Positions 1 to 9,123 of a stretch of 64,000 bases of DNA are shown here, one piece after another. The stretch lies in the NCBI RefSeq assembly GCF_020400825.1, contig NZ_JAINVH010000034.1:25216-89215 (forward strand), given 5' to 3'. Under the pieces are notes generated by a model. That model was not told the origin of the DNA and made no database searches. It saw only the letters and a program-made list of their open reading frames with translations. The position numbers and the translations under genes are program-made. This DNA is from Streptomyces sp. HPF1205. GTDB taxonomy: Bacteria > Actinomycetota > Actinomycetes > Streptomycetales > Streptomycetaceae. Numbering within the stretch: the stretch's first letter is position 1; each line of letters opens with the position of its first letter.

Positions 1-603
1 GGCACGCAGTCGCTGCACACCAACTCCTTCGACGAGGCGATCGCCCTGCCCACGGACAAGTCGGCGCGGCTCGCGCTGCGCACCCAGCAGGTCCTGGCGT
101 ACGAGACGGACGTGACCGCGACCGTCGACCCCTTCGCCGGCTCGTACGTGGTGGAGAAGCTCACCGACGACGTCGAGGCCGCGGCTGTGGAACTCATGGC
201 CAAGGTGGAGGAGCTGGGCGGCGCGGTCGCCGCCATCGAGCGCGGCTTCCAGAAGACCGAGATCGAGCGCAACGCCTACCGCATCGCCCTGGCGACCGAC
301 GCGGGGGAGCGGGTCGTGGTCGGCGTCAACCGCTTCAAGCTGGACGAGGAGGAGCCGTACGAGCCGCTGCGCGTCGACCCCGCCATCGAGGCGCAGCAGG
401 CCGAGCGCCTCGCCGAGCTGCGCGCGGGCCGCGACCAGGCCGCCGTCGACGCCGCGCTCGCCGCCATGCGGAAGGCGGCGGAGGGCACGGACAACGTGCT
501 GTATCCGATGCGGGAGGCGCTGAAGGCGCGCGCCACGGTGGGCGAGGTCTGCAACGCGCTGCGCGAGGTGTGGGGAACGTACGTGCCGTCGGACGTCTTC
601 TGA
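1..603 (+). CDS. acyl-CoA mutase large subunit, C-terminal part (partial)
   Basis: The 5' end lies outside the window; 200 residues are visible in frame 1. The sequence matches the end of the TIM-barrel domain of methylmalonyl-CoA-type mutases, with the segment DVTATVDPFAGSYVVEKLT and a helical tail ending in GTYVPSDVF. The protein stops where a full MutB would continue into its cobalamin-binding domain, so this is the 'large subunit' type that needs a separate B12-binding small subunit (as in IcmA/IcmB or HcmA/HcmB). Such enzymes rearrange acyl-CoA carbon skeletons. The exact substrate cannot be told without the missing N-terminal active site. The next gene is convergent. Confidence 0.88.
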   Translation, partial: GTQSLHTNSFDEAIALPTDKSARLALRTQQVLAYETDVTATVDPFAGSYVVEKLTDDVEAAAVELMAKVEELGGAVAAIERGFQKTEIERNAYRIALATDAGERVVVGVNRFKLDEEEPYEPLRVDPAIEAQQAERLAELRAGRDQAAVDAALAAMRKAAEGTDNVLYPMREALKARATVGEVCNALREVWGTYVPSDVF

Positions 604-667
604 CGGCTCCGGCGGCTTCGGCGGTTCCGGCGGTGGCCGGGCGGCTCGCCCCCGGGGCGGGCCGCCT

Positions 668-1357
668 TCACCGCCTGGCGTAGGACAGGACCACGTCGCT
701 CAGGACCGATTCGATCGCGTCCAGGAAGGCCAGGGCGGAGGGGCGGACGACCTCGGGCGGGGCGCCTGCGCGGGAGTGCTCGGCGAGGTGGCGGAAGAGC
801 TGGTCCTGGGCCCAGCCGAGCTGTGCGGCGACGAGGTGGGGGAGGGGGTCGTCCGCGGCCGCCCCGGTCTCGGCCGCCAGCGTGGCCGCCAGAGCGTCGA
901 CCATGTCGCGGCCGAGCGCGTCGAGGCGGCTCGCCAGCGTCGGCTCCGCCCGGATCATGTCCACGAAGCGGCCGAAGCCGTCGGTGAGGCCCACCATCCG
1001 CTCGTCCTCGCGGCGCAGTTCGGCCCGCAGCGCGGACAGGACCGCGCCGGCCGCCGCTTCGCCGGGCGCGCGGTCGCGGACCATCTGCACCATGCGCTCG
1101 GCGGACGCCTCCTCGGGGTAGAAGACGAGGTCTTCCTTCGACGGGAAGTACGTGTAGACCGTGTTGACCGAGACCTCGGCGGTCCTGGCTACCTCCGCGA
1201 TGGTGACCTGGCCGAAACCGTGCCGCAGGAACAGGCGGGTGGCGACCTCGGCGATGTGCCGCCGGGTCCGCCGCCTCTTCTCGTCGCGCAGGCCGAGCGC
1301 GACGATCTCCTCGGCCCGGGTCGGCTCGCGCAGGCGGCCGCGGGTGATGTCGCTCAC
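668..1357 (-). CDS. TetR-family transcriptional regulator
   Basis: 229 residues. The N-terminal helix-turn-helix spans about residues 30-75 (RRTRRHIAEVATRLFL, then VTIAEVARTAEVSVNTVYTYFPSKEDL), followed by a variable helical ligand-binding domain. The start is GTG at 1357. A TACGAT -10 box lies on the minus strand at 1364-1369, only 6 nt before it, so the mRNA is probably leaderless. It sits downstream of the acyltransferase gene on the same strand, about 97 bp away, but has its own promoter. The target and ligand are unknown. Confidence 0.9.
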   Translation of the reverse strand: MSDITRGRLREPTRAEEIVALGLRDEKRRRTRRHIAEVATRLFLRHGFGQVTIAEVARTAEVSVNTVYTYFPSKEDLVFYPEEASAERMVQMVRDRAPGEAAAGAVLSALRAELRREDERMVGLTDGFGRFVDMIRAEPTLASRLDALGRDMVDALAATLAAETGAAADDPLPHLVAAQLGWAQDQLFRHLAEHSRAGAPPEVVRPSALAFLDAIESVLSDVVLSYARR

Positions 1358-1454
1358 CGCACCATCGTAGGCCCTGACCCGCCTGCCCCCGCGCCCGTCC
1401 GCGCCGCCCGCAGTACCGTTCGCCGTACCGCCCGTACCCGCCCCGCCGCCCGTG

Positions 1455-2639
1455 TCAGCGGACCGGAACCGGCCGCGCCGACAGCAGCCGCTTCAGCCGC
1501 GGCGCGACCGGCCGCTCGACCAGCCGGTGCAGCGCGTACGCCAGCGCCAGCATCGTCGCCACGGTCACGGCGAACACCGCGGGGTCGGACAGGCTCGTGC
1601 GGTGGTGCAGCTTGTCGATCTCGACCCAGCCGAGGTGCTCGTGCACGAGGTAGAAGGGGTACGTGAGGGCGCCCGCGGTGGTCAGCCAGCGCCAGTTGAC
1701 GCCCGCGATCCGCGGGACCAGCGTCACCGCGGCCACCGCGGCGAAGCCGAAGGCGACCACGGCGATCACCCCGGCCTGCGAGCGGTGGTGGAAGACGTGG
1801 GTGTGCGCGGGCGCGACCAGGTCCCCGACGGCGTAGCGCTGGCCGAGCAGGAAACCGACCGCGACGACGCCCCACGACAGGGCGTCGTGCCCGAAGCGGT
1901 GGACCAGGTACAGGCCGATGCCGCCGACGAAGAACGGCGCGTAGTCCGGCATCAGCGCCGTCTCCAGGAACGGCTGCTCGGAGGTGCCCGCGTACAGCGC
2001 GCCCGCCGTCCACAGCGCGCAGAACATCAGCACCCGCTGCCGGGTCGCCCCCCGCCACAGCACGCACACCGCGAACAGCAGGTAGAACCGCATCTCGGCC
2101 CACAGCGTCCAGTCCACGCCGAGGACCCGCTGGGCGCCGGCCGGCATCTGCAGCATGCTGACGTTGGTGATGAGGTCGGTGTTGGACACCCGCTGGTAGC
2201 CCGCGACCGCGAACACCACCGTGACCAGCAGCAGCGCCGCCCAGTACGCGGGGTACAGGCGGGTCACCCGGGAGATCGCGAAGTCCTTCAGCGAGCGGCC
2301 CCAGCCGCTCATGCAGATCACGAAGCCGCTGATGATGAAGAAGATCTGCACGCCGAGCGGGCCGTAGGAGAAGGCGCCGGCCAGGTGCGGGAAGATCTCC
2401 TTCGGCGACCTGCCCCAGGAGTGGGCGATGTCCCCGTCGCGTCCGGCGTAGTGGTACATGCACACCATCAGGGCGGCGACCAGGCGCAGCCCGTCCAGGG
2501 CGCGCAGCCGGCCGCGCTCCCGGCCGCCGCCGCGGGGGGCCGGCGGCACGGCGGCCGGCTCCGGCAGCGGCGCGGCCGTGGCGGCGGAGCCGTCCGGCCC
2601 GGGCGACCCGCCGGCTTGCGCGGGAACGTGCAGGCTCAT
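1455..2639 (-). CDS. membrane acyltransferase, acyltransferase-3 (OafA/YrhL) family
   Basis: 394 residues, with about ten hydrophobic membrane spans. The family signature RALDGLRLVAALMVCMYHYAG lies near residue 48 and includes the expected catalytic histidine; LVHEHLGW lies near the C-terminus. These enzymes O-acylate exported carbohydrates or lipids. A Pro/Gly-rich cytosolic leader of about 45 residues precedes the first span. The ATG at 2639 overlaps the stop of the polysialyltransferase-like gene (ATGA), so the two are translationally coupled. The context suggests acetylation of the glycopolymer made by this cluster. Confidence 0.85.
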   Translation of the reverse strand: MSLHVPAQAGGSPGPDGSAATAAPLPEPAAVPPAPRGGGRERGRLRALDGLRLVAALMVCMYHYAGRDGDIAHSWGRSPKEIFPHLAGAFSYGPLGVQIFFIISGFVICMSGWGRSLKDFAISRVTRLYPAYWAALLLVTVVFAVAGYQRVSNTDLITNVSMLQMPAGAQRVLGVDWTLWAEMRFYLLFAVCVLWRGATRQRVLMFCALWTAGALYAGTSEQPFLETALMPDYAPFFVGGIGLYLVHRFGHDALSWGVVAVGFLLGQRYAVGDLVAPAHTHVFHHRSQAGVIAVVAFGFAAVAAVTLVPRIAGVNWRWLTTAGALTYPFYLVHEHLGWVEIDKLHHRTSLSDPAVFAVTVATMLALAYALHRLVERPVAPRLKRLLSARPVPVR

Positions 2640-4000
2640 CCGAGTGCGGCTTTCTTCAGGGCCCGGGCCCGGCGGGCCACGCGGCGGACGGTTCGGTTGC
2701 GGGGGACGAACGCCAGCCGGGCCGGCACCGCGCCGGGCAGCCCGAGCGAGGTCAGCCGGCGCCGCTTGAAGTACGGCCAGGTCTGCGGCGTCAGACGCGT
2801 CGACAGCCACGCCACGGCCTCGTCCCGCAGGTGCGGGTACGCCTGGGCCTGCATGCAGTAGCCCACCGTCCGCACCAGCGGGGTGAGTTCGGCGGCCACC
2901 TGCTCGGCCGTCGGCGGCCGCCAGGCCCGTACGGCCTCGGTGTCGGCCAGGTCGGGCAGGGCCGCGTGGACGATGGTCACCGGGACGCGGTTGCTGTTCT
3001 GGTACGGCGACAGGCGCTCCAGCAGCAGGCCCGTGCCGGTGCGCGCGACCGGGATCCCGTACAGCGCCGAGGCGGTGACCAGCGCGGTGGAGAAGCAGCC
3101 GGCCACCAGCGCCGGGCGGGAGGTGAGGTAGACGACCTCGGCGAGTACCGGGGTGTTGAGGACGGTCAGTCGGCTGCCGAGCCGCTCGGCCTCCGCGACC
3201 AGCGGCTCGGTCCAGTGCTCGGGCGCGGTCGGGTGCGGCTTGAAGACGATCTCGCGGTGACCGAGGGCGGCGGCGCCGCGCACCATGTCCAGGTGCAGCT
3301 GCTCCTCCTCGGCCACGGTGAGGATGCCCAGCGCCGACAGGTACTGCCCGAGCAGCAGCGCGGCGCCGCGCGGCACGTCGGCCAGGCTGTCCCCGCCGGC
3401 GTCCGCGGACGCCTCGGCGACCTCCGCGAGGACCTTGGTGAACTCCTCGGTCGGCACCACGGCCGGCTCCACGCCGTGCTCGCCCAGCAGCAGCGGCCGC
3501 AGGCCCGGCACCAGGTCGAGGTGCAGCAGCCGGTCGATGCGGGTGTCGACCATCAGGCCCAGCTTGTTGCGGGTCGGCCCGTACGACATCAGGCCGTCGG
3601 CGTACACCGAGATGGGCGCGCCGGTGAAGACCTGGGCGAACGACAGGGCGGGGGCGACCTGGATGGATTCCACGACCAGTTCGACGTCGTCGTCGCCGAG
3701 GTCCCACAGCAGCCGCAGGTACCGCTCCCACATGGGCACCTCGTCGGCCCGCGGGGACCAGCCGCCGGGGTGCAGCGGGTGGATCGTCTCGTTCCACGAC
3801 ACGACGCGGTCGAAGCGGTTGCGCAGCGCGCCGAAACCGGGGGCCTGCTCCAGACCGGGCTGGGTCTCGGGGACCGAGGCGTTGTTGCTGGTCACCAGGA
3901 TGCGACGGCCGGCGGAGGGGAGGCATCCGGCGTCCAGGGCGGCGGCCAGCGTCGCGGCGCCGTACAGGGTGGAGGCCAGCAGGAGCTGGGTGCGTGCCAT
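2636..4000 (-). CDS. polysialyltransferase-like glycosyltransferase
   Basis: 454 residues, starting MARTQLLLASTLYGAATLAAAL. It resembles bacterial alpha-2,8-polysialyltransferase-type GT-B enzymes. Visible motifs are a YADG segment mid-protein, FKPHPTAPEHW (the HP motif that contacts CMP-sialate in such enzymes) and GCFSTAL (the Ser/Thr-containing motif). The C-terminus is Arg/Lys-rich and could attach to the membrane. The start ATG overlaps the stop of the upstream GT2 gene as TGATG, and the stop overlaps the acyltransferase start. It likely polymerises or adds a nonulosonic acid such as Kdn to a cell-wall polymer; the donor is inferred from the NeuA/NeuB genes next door. Confidence 0.78.
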   Translation of the reverse strand: MARTQLLLASTLYGAATLAAALDAGCLPSAGRRILVTSNNASVPETQPGLEQAPGFGALRNRFDRVVSWNETIHPLHPGGWSPRADEVPMWERYLRLLWDLGDDDVELVVESIQVAPALSFAQVFTGAPISVYADGLMSYGPTRNKLGLMVDTRIDRLLHLDLVPGLRPLLLGEHGVEPAVVPTEEFTKVLAEVAEASADAGGDSLADVPRGAALLLGQYLSALGILTVAEEEQLHLDMVRGAAALGHREIVFKPHPTAPEHWTEPLVAEAERLGSRLTVLNTPVLAEVVYLTSRPALVAGCFSTALVTASALYGIPVARTGTGLLLERLSPYQNSNRVPVTIVHAALPDLADTEAVRAWRPPTAEQVAAELTPLVRTVGYCMQAQAYPHLRDEAVAWLSTRLTPQTWPYFKRRRLTSLGLPGAVPARLAFVPRNRTVRRVARRARALKKAALG

Positions 4001-5124
4001 CAGGCGACCGCCGATCCGTCGTTGTCGGGCGCTTCCGGGTCGTCGTCGTCCACCTCGTCGTCCACCGCGGCGCCGGGCTCGGTGCCGGCCTCCGTGACGC
4101 TCGCCGCCACGGCCTTGCCCGCGGCCGTCAGCTCGGGGAACTGCTCGCTCTCCGCCTCGTCGGCCTTGGCCGGCACCCGCCAGCGCAGTCTGCGTATCCG
4201 CGCGCTGCGTTCGAGGTCCATCGAGTCCAGCGCGTTCGCCAGGACGTCCGACGGCAGCCGGCCCAGCGCGCCCGCGGCCATCGCCTTCAGCCGGCGGGCC
4301 AGCGCCGGTTCGAAGCGGTCCAGGTTGTCCAGGTGGTGGGCGATGATCGCGCAGTACGTGCGCACCGCCTTGGGCATGAACAGGTCCGCGTCGCGGTCGT
4401 CCCGCAGTTCGGCGATCACCTGGTCGAAGGAGCGGATGAAGTCCAGCTGCCGCGCGTCGCCGACCCGGGTCAGCGAACTGGCCACACCACGGCGGTAGTA
4501 GATGCCGAGCAGGCCCACGACCGCGACCGACTTCGCCTCCCGGTGCAGCCGCCAGATCCACGGCCGGTCCTCGGCGGTGCGCAGGTCCTCCGGCATGTGC
4601 ACCAGCCCCTGCTCGACGATGCGGCGGTGGTAGGCGCCGGCCCACGAGTACGGGTAGTCCACCAGCGAGGGGCGGTCGGCGGGCAGGATGCACGCGCGCG
4701 GGTCCAGCCGCGCGCCGCGCCGCCCGTGCGGGGCGCGGATGACGTTGCGGGTCCTGCCGGTGCACTGGACGTGGTCGGTGCGCAGGAAGTCGACGTCCAG
4801 GTCGTCCATGGCCTCGACCAGCCGGGGCAGGTAGCCGGGGGCCATCCAGTCGTCCCCGTCCATGAAGGTCAGGTACGTGCCCTTGGCCGCGTCGATGCCC
4901 GCGTTGCGCAGGGCGGCCACCCCGCCGTGCTCGCGCCGGATGATCCGGGCGCCCGGCAGGCCGCCGACCCCCTGGGCCAGCAGTTCCGGAGTCCGGTCCG
5001 TCGAGCCGTCGTCCATCAGCAGGAACTCGAAGTCCTCGCGGGCGTTGGCCCGAAGGCTGCGCAGCGCGTCGGGTACGAACTGCTGCACATTGAAAAACGG
5101 CACGATAACGGAGAGCTTGACCAC
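4000..5124 (-). CDS. family 2 glycosyltransferase
   Basis: 374 residues. A GT-A fold is clear: LSVIVPFFNVQQFV at the N-terminus, MDDGSTDRT near residue 37, and FMDGDDWM carrying the DxD metal/nucleotide-sugar motif near residue 88. A C-terminal tail of about 60 residues is acidic (DDEVDDDDPEAPDNDG). The start is GTG at 5124. The minus-strand -10 TAGGGT at 5132-5137 is 7 nt upstream, so translation is probably leaderless. It heads a three-gene, tightly overlapping operon with the polysialyltransferase-like and acyltransferase genes. It probably adds a neutral sugar to the polymer or its linkage unit. Confidence 0.88.
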   Translation of the reverse strand: MVKLSVIVPFFNVQQFVPDALRSLRANAREDFEFLLMDDGSTDRTPELLAQGVGGLPGARIIRREHGGVAALRNAGIDAAKGTYLTFMDGDDWMAPGYLPRLVEAMDDLDVDFLRTDHVQCTGRTRNVIRAPHGRRGARLDPRACILPADRPSLVDYPYSWAGAYHRRIVEQGLVHMPEDLRTAEDRPWIWRLHREAKSVAVVGLLGIYYRRGVASSLTRVGDARQLDFIRSFDQVIAELRDDRDADLFMPKAVRTYCAIIAHHLDNLDRFEPALARRLKAMAAGALGRLPSDVLANALDSMDLERSARIRRLRWRVPAKADEAESEQFPELTAAGKAVAASVTEAGTEPGAAVDDEVDDDDPEAPDNDGSAVA

Positions 5125-5306
5125 CCGCCGTACCCTATGCGGCCGCCTGTCTCTTCGGTATGACGACGACTTACATTTGGGTTAACGAAGGATGAAGGGA
5201 TCATGGCCCGGCAGGGATTCGTGAACTCACAAGTCGCGGCAGTTTGTTTACCTGCGGTTGGCCCGGAGTTATCACGCACAGCGCATCGGCTTCCTATCGT
5301 CTGCGT
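5125..5306. promoter_or_regulatory. divergent promoter region of the two glycopolymer operons
   Basis: This AT-richer spacer separates the leftward GT operon from the rightward nonulosonate genes. On the minus strand TAGGGT (5132-5137) serves the GT2 gene. On the plus strand TATCGT (5295-5300) is 6 nt before the GTG at 5307. The segment also holds GTTAAC at about 5182 and a TTTGTTTACC stretch. No clear shared operator was found. Confidence 0.55.
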
Positions 5307-6605
5307 GTGCCAAAACGTAAGCCCGGCCCCGTGCGGGTCACCGTCATCGCCGATTCGGACACCCGGTGGAAGTGGGGGGCGCTGACCGCCCGCCGCATCG
5401 GCCCCGATGTCCGGCTCGACGCGCGGCTGCTGCGAGGCCGGGCCACGCCCACCCCCCGCCAACTGGCCGAACTGGGCATACCCGCGGACTCCATGGTCGA
5501 GCAGACCGCCGCCGAGATCCTCGCCGCGACCAGCGACGAGACCTGCGACGTGGTCGTCCTGTCCTGCGTCGGCGGCACGGTCCAGGCCCTCCTGCACGGC
5601 TTCGCCCGCGCCTGGGAAGGCCGTTCGCACCGGCCGGTCGTCGTCACCGGATATGTGGGCGTCGTCTACGAGAAGCTCGCCGACGGACTGCTGCTGCGCG
5701 CCGGAGCCGATGTCGTCCTCGCCAACTCGGCGGACGACGCGGAGCGGTTCGCCGCCGTGTACGAAGGCGTCGGCTATCCCACCACCGGTATCGTCGAAAC
5801 CGCGCTGCCATTTCTCGGCGGCGACCGTTACCGGCCCGACAGCGGACGGCCGTTCACCGTCACCTTCGCCGTTCAGCCCTCGGTCCCGGAAAACCGCGCC
5901 GACCGATTGCACCTGCTGCGGCGCACGGTCGAACACGCCCGCCGGCACACCGAACGCGACGTCCTGGTGAAACTCCGCAGCAAACCCGGTGAGCACACGA
6001 CGCACATCGAGGAGAACCCCTACCAGAAACTGGTCGCCTCCCTCGATCCGCCGGACAACCTCAAGCTCGTCTACGGCACCATGGCGGACGTCCTGGACCG
6101 CACCGACCTCCTGGTGACCGTCAGTTCCACCGCCGCCCTTGAGTCCCTGCACCGGGGCATCCCCACCGCGATCCTCACCGACCTCGGCATACGCGAGGCA
6201 CTGGGCAACCACCACTTCCTCGGCTCGGGATGCTTCGCCTCCTGGGACGAGATCGACGACGGCCACCTCCCGCAGGCCGACCCGCTGTGGACGGCCGCGC
6301 ACGGTGTCGCGGGCGCCGACCCCCACGCCGCCCTGCGCTCCCGGGTGGCCGCGCTGCTCGCCGACCCCGAACTGCCGCCGCTGTCCCCGTACTACACACT
6401 GCGCACCGCCCCCGGCTACCTCCCCGGCATCCTCGCCCGCCACGGCCTGAACCCCAAGGGCGAACCGGTACAGGGCCTCGCCCCCCGCGAAGCCGGCCCC
6501 GTCCGCAGGGCGGTGCGCGAACTGGTCCGCAACTCCGCGCGGACCGCCTACCGGCAAGGCGTCCAGCGGGTGGCCCCCGTCATCCGCCGCATGGGGCAGC
6601 TGTGA
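5307..6605 (+). CDS. putative GT-B-like glycosyltransferase (DUF6716-type)
   Basis: 432 residues from the GTG at 5307 (VPKRKPGPVRVTVIADSDTRW). An earlier start at 5244 would place the promoter inside the gene, so I prefer 5307. There are two Rossmann-like halves. The second contains VTVSSTAALESLHRGIPTAIL, resembling the SST motif of sialyltransferase-like GT-B enzymes, preceded by KLRSKPGEHT. It is the first gene of a rightward set running through the cytidylyltransferase and NeuB-like genes. It probably transfers a sugar to the cell-wall glycopolymer; donor and acceptor are unknown. Confidence 0.65.
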   Translation: MPKRKPGPVRVTVIADSDTRWKWGALTARRIGPDVRLDARLLRGRATPTPRQLAELGIPADSMVEQTAAEILAATSDETCDVVVLSCVGGTVQALLHGFARAWEGRSHRPVVVTGYVGVVYEKLADGLLLRAGADVVLANSADDAERFAAVYEGVGYPTTGIVETALPFLGGDRYRPDSGRPFTVTFAVQPSVPENRADRLHLLRRTVEHARRHTERDVLVKLRSKPGEHTTHIEENPYQKLVASLDPPDNLKLVYGTMADVLDRTDLLVTVSSTAALESLHRGIPTAILTDLGIREALGNHHFLGSGCFASWDEIDDGHLPQADPLWTAAHGVAGADPHAALRSRVAALLADPELPPLSPYYTLRTAPGYLPGILARHGLNPKGEPVQGLAPREAGPVRRAVRELVRNSARTAYRQGVQRVAPVIRRMGQL

Positions 6606-6687
6606 GCGGCGCCCCGCGGTCCGCCGCCGGGGCCGTGCCGCGCCCGCTCCCCTTCACCCTCACCCGTAACGACCTGGAGCACACCTC

Positions 6688-7902
6688 ATGAGCCGCCCAT
6701 CCACGCCGGACAAGCCCACCGTGCTGGCCGTCATACCCGCGCGCGGCGGGTCGAAAGGGGTGCCGGGCAAGAACCTGGCGGCGGTCGGCGGGGTGCCGCT
6801 GGTCGCGCGGGCGGTCCTCGCCTGCGCCGGGGCCCGGCGCGTGACGGCGACCGTCGTGTCCACCGACGACCCGTCCATCGCCGAAGTGGCCAGGAGCGCC
6901 GGCGCCGACGTGGTGCTGCGCCCGGCGGCGATCGCCGGCGACACCGCCACCAGCGAGGCCGCGGTGCTGCACGCGATGGACGCCCACGAGGCCATGACCG
7001 GCCGGCGGGCCGACGTGGTCCTCCTCGTCCAGTGCACCAGCCCGTTCATCACCAGCGAGGACATCGACGGCGTCACGGCCGCGGTCACCGAGGACGGCGC
7101 GGACACCGCCCACACGGTCGCCCCCTTCCACGGCTTCATCTGGCGCGAGACGGCGCGGGCCGAGGCGTCCGCCACGGACGGTGTCGGCGTCAACCACGAC
7201 AAGGCCACCCGCCCCCGCCGCCAGGACCGCCCCCAGGACCTGCTGGAGACGGGCGCCGCGTACGCCATGCGGGCCGACGGCTTCCGCGCCGCCGGCCACC
7301 GCTTCTTCGGCCGTACCGCCCTGGTCCGCACCGACCCCGCCCGCGTCCTTGAGATCGACGAGCCCGCCGACCTCGAACGCGCCCGCGCCCTGGCCCCGCT
7401 GCTCGACCCGGCCGCCACCACCCCGACCGCGGACGACGTGGACGCGGTGGTCCTCGACTTCGACGGCACCCAGACCGACGACCGCGTGCTGATCGACGCG
7501 GACGGCCACGAGGCGGTCACCGTGCACCGCGGCGACGGCCTGGGCATCGCCGCGCTGCGCCGCGCGGGCCTGCCCGTACTCATCCTGTCCACCGAGACCA
7601 ACCCGGTCGTCGCCGCCCGCGCCCGCAAGCTCAAGGTGCCGGTCCTGCACGGCATCGACCGCAAGGACCTGGCCCTCAAGCAGTGGTGCGAGGAGAACGG
7701 CATCGCGCCCGAGCGGGTCCTGTACGCCGGCAACGACGTCAACGACCTCGGCTGCTTCGCCCTCGTGGGCTGGCCCGTGGCCGTCGCCGGGGCCCACGAC
7801 GTGGTCCGCGCCGCCGCCCGCGCCGTCACCACGACCGCCGGCGGCCACGGCGCGATCAGAGAGATCGCCGGCTGGCTGCTCGGCCCGGCCCTGACCCGCT
7901 GA
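6688..7902 (+). CDS. CMP-nonulosonate cytidylyltransferase fused to HAD phosphatase
   Basis: 404 residues in two domains. Residues about 10-230 are a NeuA-type cytidylyltransferase: IPARGGSKGVPGKNL binds CTP, VSTDDPSIAEVARSAGADV follows, then LVQCTSPF and LLETGAAYAM. Residues about 250-400 are a KdsC-like HAD phosphatase with all four motifs: DFDGTQTDDR, the STETNP serine, the RKDLALK lysine and GNDVNDLGC. The domains could dephosphorylate a nonulosonate 9-phosphate and then activate it with CTP. That combination fits Kdn-9-phosphate made by the NeuB-like enzyme 118 bp downstream. Kdn, rather than Neu5Ac, is an inference from the reported S. coelicolor polymer. Confidence 0.88.
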   Translation: MSRPSTPDKPTVLAVIPARGGSKGVPGKNLAAVGGVPLVARAVLACAGARRVTATVVSTDDPSIAEVARSAGADVVLRPAAIAGDTATSEAAVLHAMDAHEAMTGRRADVVLLVQCTSPFITSEDIDGVTAAVTEDGADTAHTVAPFHGFIWRETARAEASATDGVGVNHDKATRPRRQDRPQDLLETGAAYAMRADGFRAAGHRFFGRTALVRTDPARVLEIDEPADLERARALAPLLDPAATTPTADDVDAVVLDFDGTQTDDRVLIDADGHEAVTVHRGDGLGIAALRRAGLPVLILSTETNPVVAARARKLKVPVLHGIDRKDLALKQWCEENGIAPERVLYAGNDVNDLGCFALVGWPVAVAGAHDVVRAAARAVTTTAGGHGAIREIAGWLLGPALTR

Positions 7903-8020
7903 ACCCGTACCCCCGTCCGAAGCACCCGCTCAAGACCCTCGTCCGACCCCCCGTACCGAAGACCCCGGACCGCCCCTCGCGGGGCCGCGTACCGGCACAC
8001 CCCGACACAGAGGAACACCC

Positions 8021-8974
8021 GTGACCACAACGCTCCCCGCCAACCTCCGTGCCGTCGGCTCCCGCCACATCGGCAACGGCCAGCCCGTGTACATCACCGG
8101 CGAGATCGGCATCAACCACAACGGCGACCTGGAGAACGCGTTCGCCCTCATCGACGCCGCCGTCGCCGCGGGCTGCGACGCGGTCAAGTTCCAGAAGCGC
8201 ACCCCCGAGATCTGCACCCCCCGCGACCAGTGGGAGATCGAGCGCGACACCCCGTGGGGCCGCATGACGTACATCGACTACCGCCACCGCGTGGAGTTCG
8301 ACGAGGACGGCTACCGGGCGATCGACGAGTACTGCCGCAAGCGCGGCATCGACTGGTTCGCCTCCCCGTGGGACGTGCCGTCGGTGGAGTTCCTGGAGAA
8401 GTTCGACGTGCCCGCGCACAAGGTCGCCTCGGCCTGCCTGACCGACGACGAACTGCTGCGCGCGCTGCGCGCCACCGGCCGCACGGTCATCCTGTCCACC
8501 GGCATGTCGACGCCGAAGCAGATCCGCCACGCGGTCGAGGTGCTGGGCAGCGAGAACATCGTGCTCTGCCACGCCACTTCCACGTACCCGGCCAAGCACG
8601 AGGAACTCAACCTGCGGATGATCAACACCCTGCAGGCCGAGTACCCCAACGTCCCGGTCGGCTACTCCGGGCACGAGGTGGGCCTGCAGACCACGCTCGC
8701 CGCCGTCGCCCTCGGCGCGGTCTTCGTCGAGCGCCACATCACCCTCGACCGCGCGATGTGGGGCTCCGACCAGGCCGCCTCCGTCGAGTCGCAGGGCCTT
8801 GAGCGGCTGGTCCGCGACATCCGCATCATCGAGACCTCCCTCGGCGACGGCGTCAAGAAGGTGTACGAGGGCGAGCTCGGCCCGATGAAGAAGCTGCGCC
8901 GCGTCCCCGGCGTCGTCGCGGAGGCGGAGGCGGCCGACGCGGAAACGGCCGGCAGCGAGCCCGCGGCGGTCTGA
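8021..8974 (+). CDS. NeuB-type nonulosonic acid (Kdn/sialic acid) synthase
   Basis: 317 residues, GTG start with GAGGAA upstream. The TIM barrel of NeuB is clear: YITGEIGINHNGD at residues about 27-39, AVKFQKRTPE, the WFASPWD segment, LSTGMSTPKQI and GYSGHEVGLQTT. It condenses phosphoenolpyruvate with a hexose or hexosamine phosphate to form a nine-carbon acid. The protein ends about 30 residues after the barrel in an Ala/Glu-rich tail, and I see no C-terminal SAF (antifreeze-like) domain, which canonical NeuB uses in the active site of its dimer partner. It sits between the CMP-transferase and a polysialyltransferase-like gene. Confidence 0.88.
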   Translation: MTTTLPANLRAVGSRHIGNGQPVYITGEIGINHNGDLENAFALIDAAVAAGCDAVKFQKRTPEICTPRDQWEIERDTPWGRMTYIDYRHRVEFDEDGYRAIDEYCRKRGIDWFASPWDVPSVEFLEKFDVPAHKVASACLTDDELLRALRATGRTVILSTGMSTPKQIRHAVEVLGSENIVLCHATSTYPAKHEELNLRMINTLQAEYPNVPVGYSGHEVGLQTTLAAVALGAVFVERHITLDRAMWGSDQAASVESQGLERLVRDIRIIETSLGDGVKKVYEGELGPMKKLRRVPGVVAEAEAADAETAGSEPAAV

Positions 8975-9023
8975 CCCGCACGGGCGCCGGGGGCCGGACC
9001 CGCACGGGCGCCGGGGGGCCGGC
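8973..9023 (+). repeat. 25-bp tandem duplication in the intergenic gap
   Basis: GACCCGCACGGGCGCCGGGG with a GGCCGG tail occurs twice in direct succession (8973-8997 and 8998-9023), beginning at the neuB-like stop codon. The second copy has one extra G. It looks like replication slippage in very GC-rich DNA. Confidence 0.8.
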
Positions 9024-9123
9024 GTTCCCTTCCCCCCCGGCCGGGCGGACCAGGACCCTTCCCGAGCGCTCGTGAGTTCCTGAGCACTCCCGAGTGACGA
9101 CAAAGGACGAGAAGGACGAGTAC

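Noticed and set aside
5203..5385. 60-residue frame beginning MARQGFVNSQVAAVC with a GA-rich upstream tract
   Set aside because: It covers the divergent promoter region and runs into the glycosyltransferase gene in another frame. It has no recognisable domain and atypical composition, so a chance frame is more likely.
9094..9123. GTG at 9094 as start of the second polysialyltransferase-like gene
   Set aside because: No ribosome site precedes it, while GAAGGA is well placed for the GTG at 9124.
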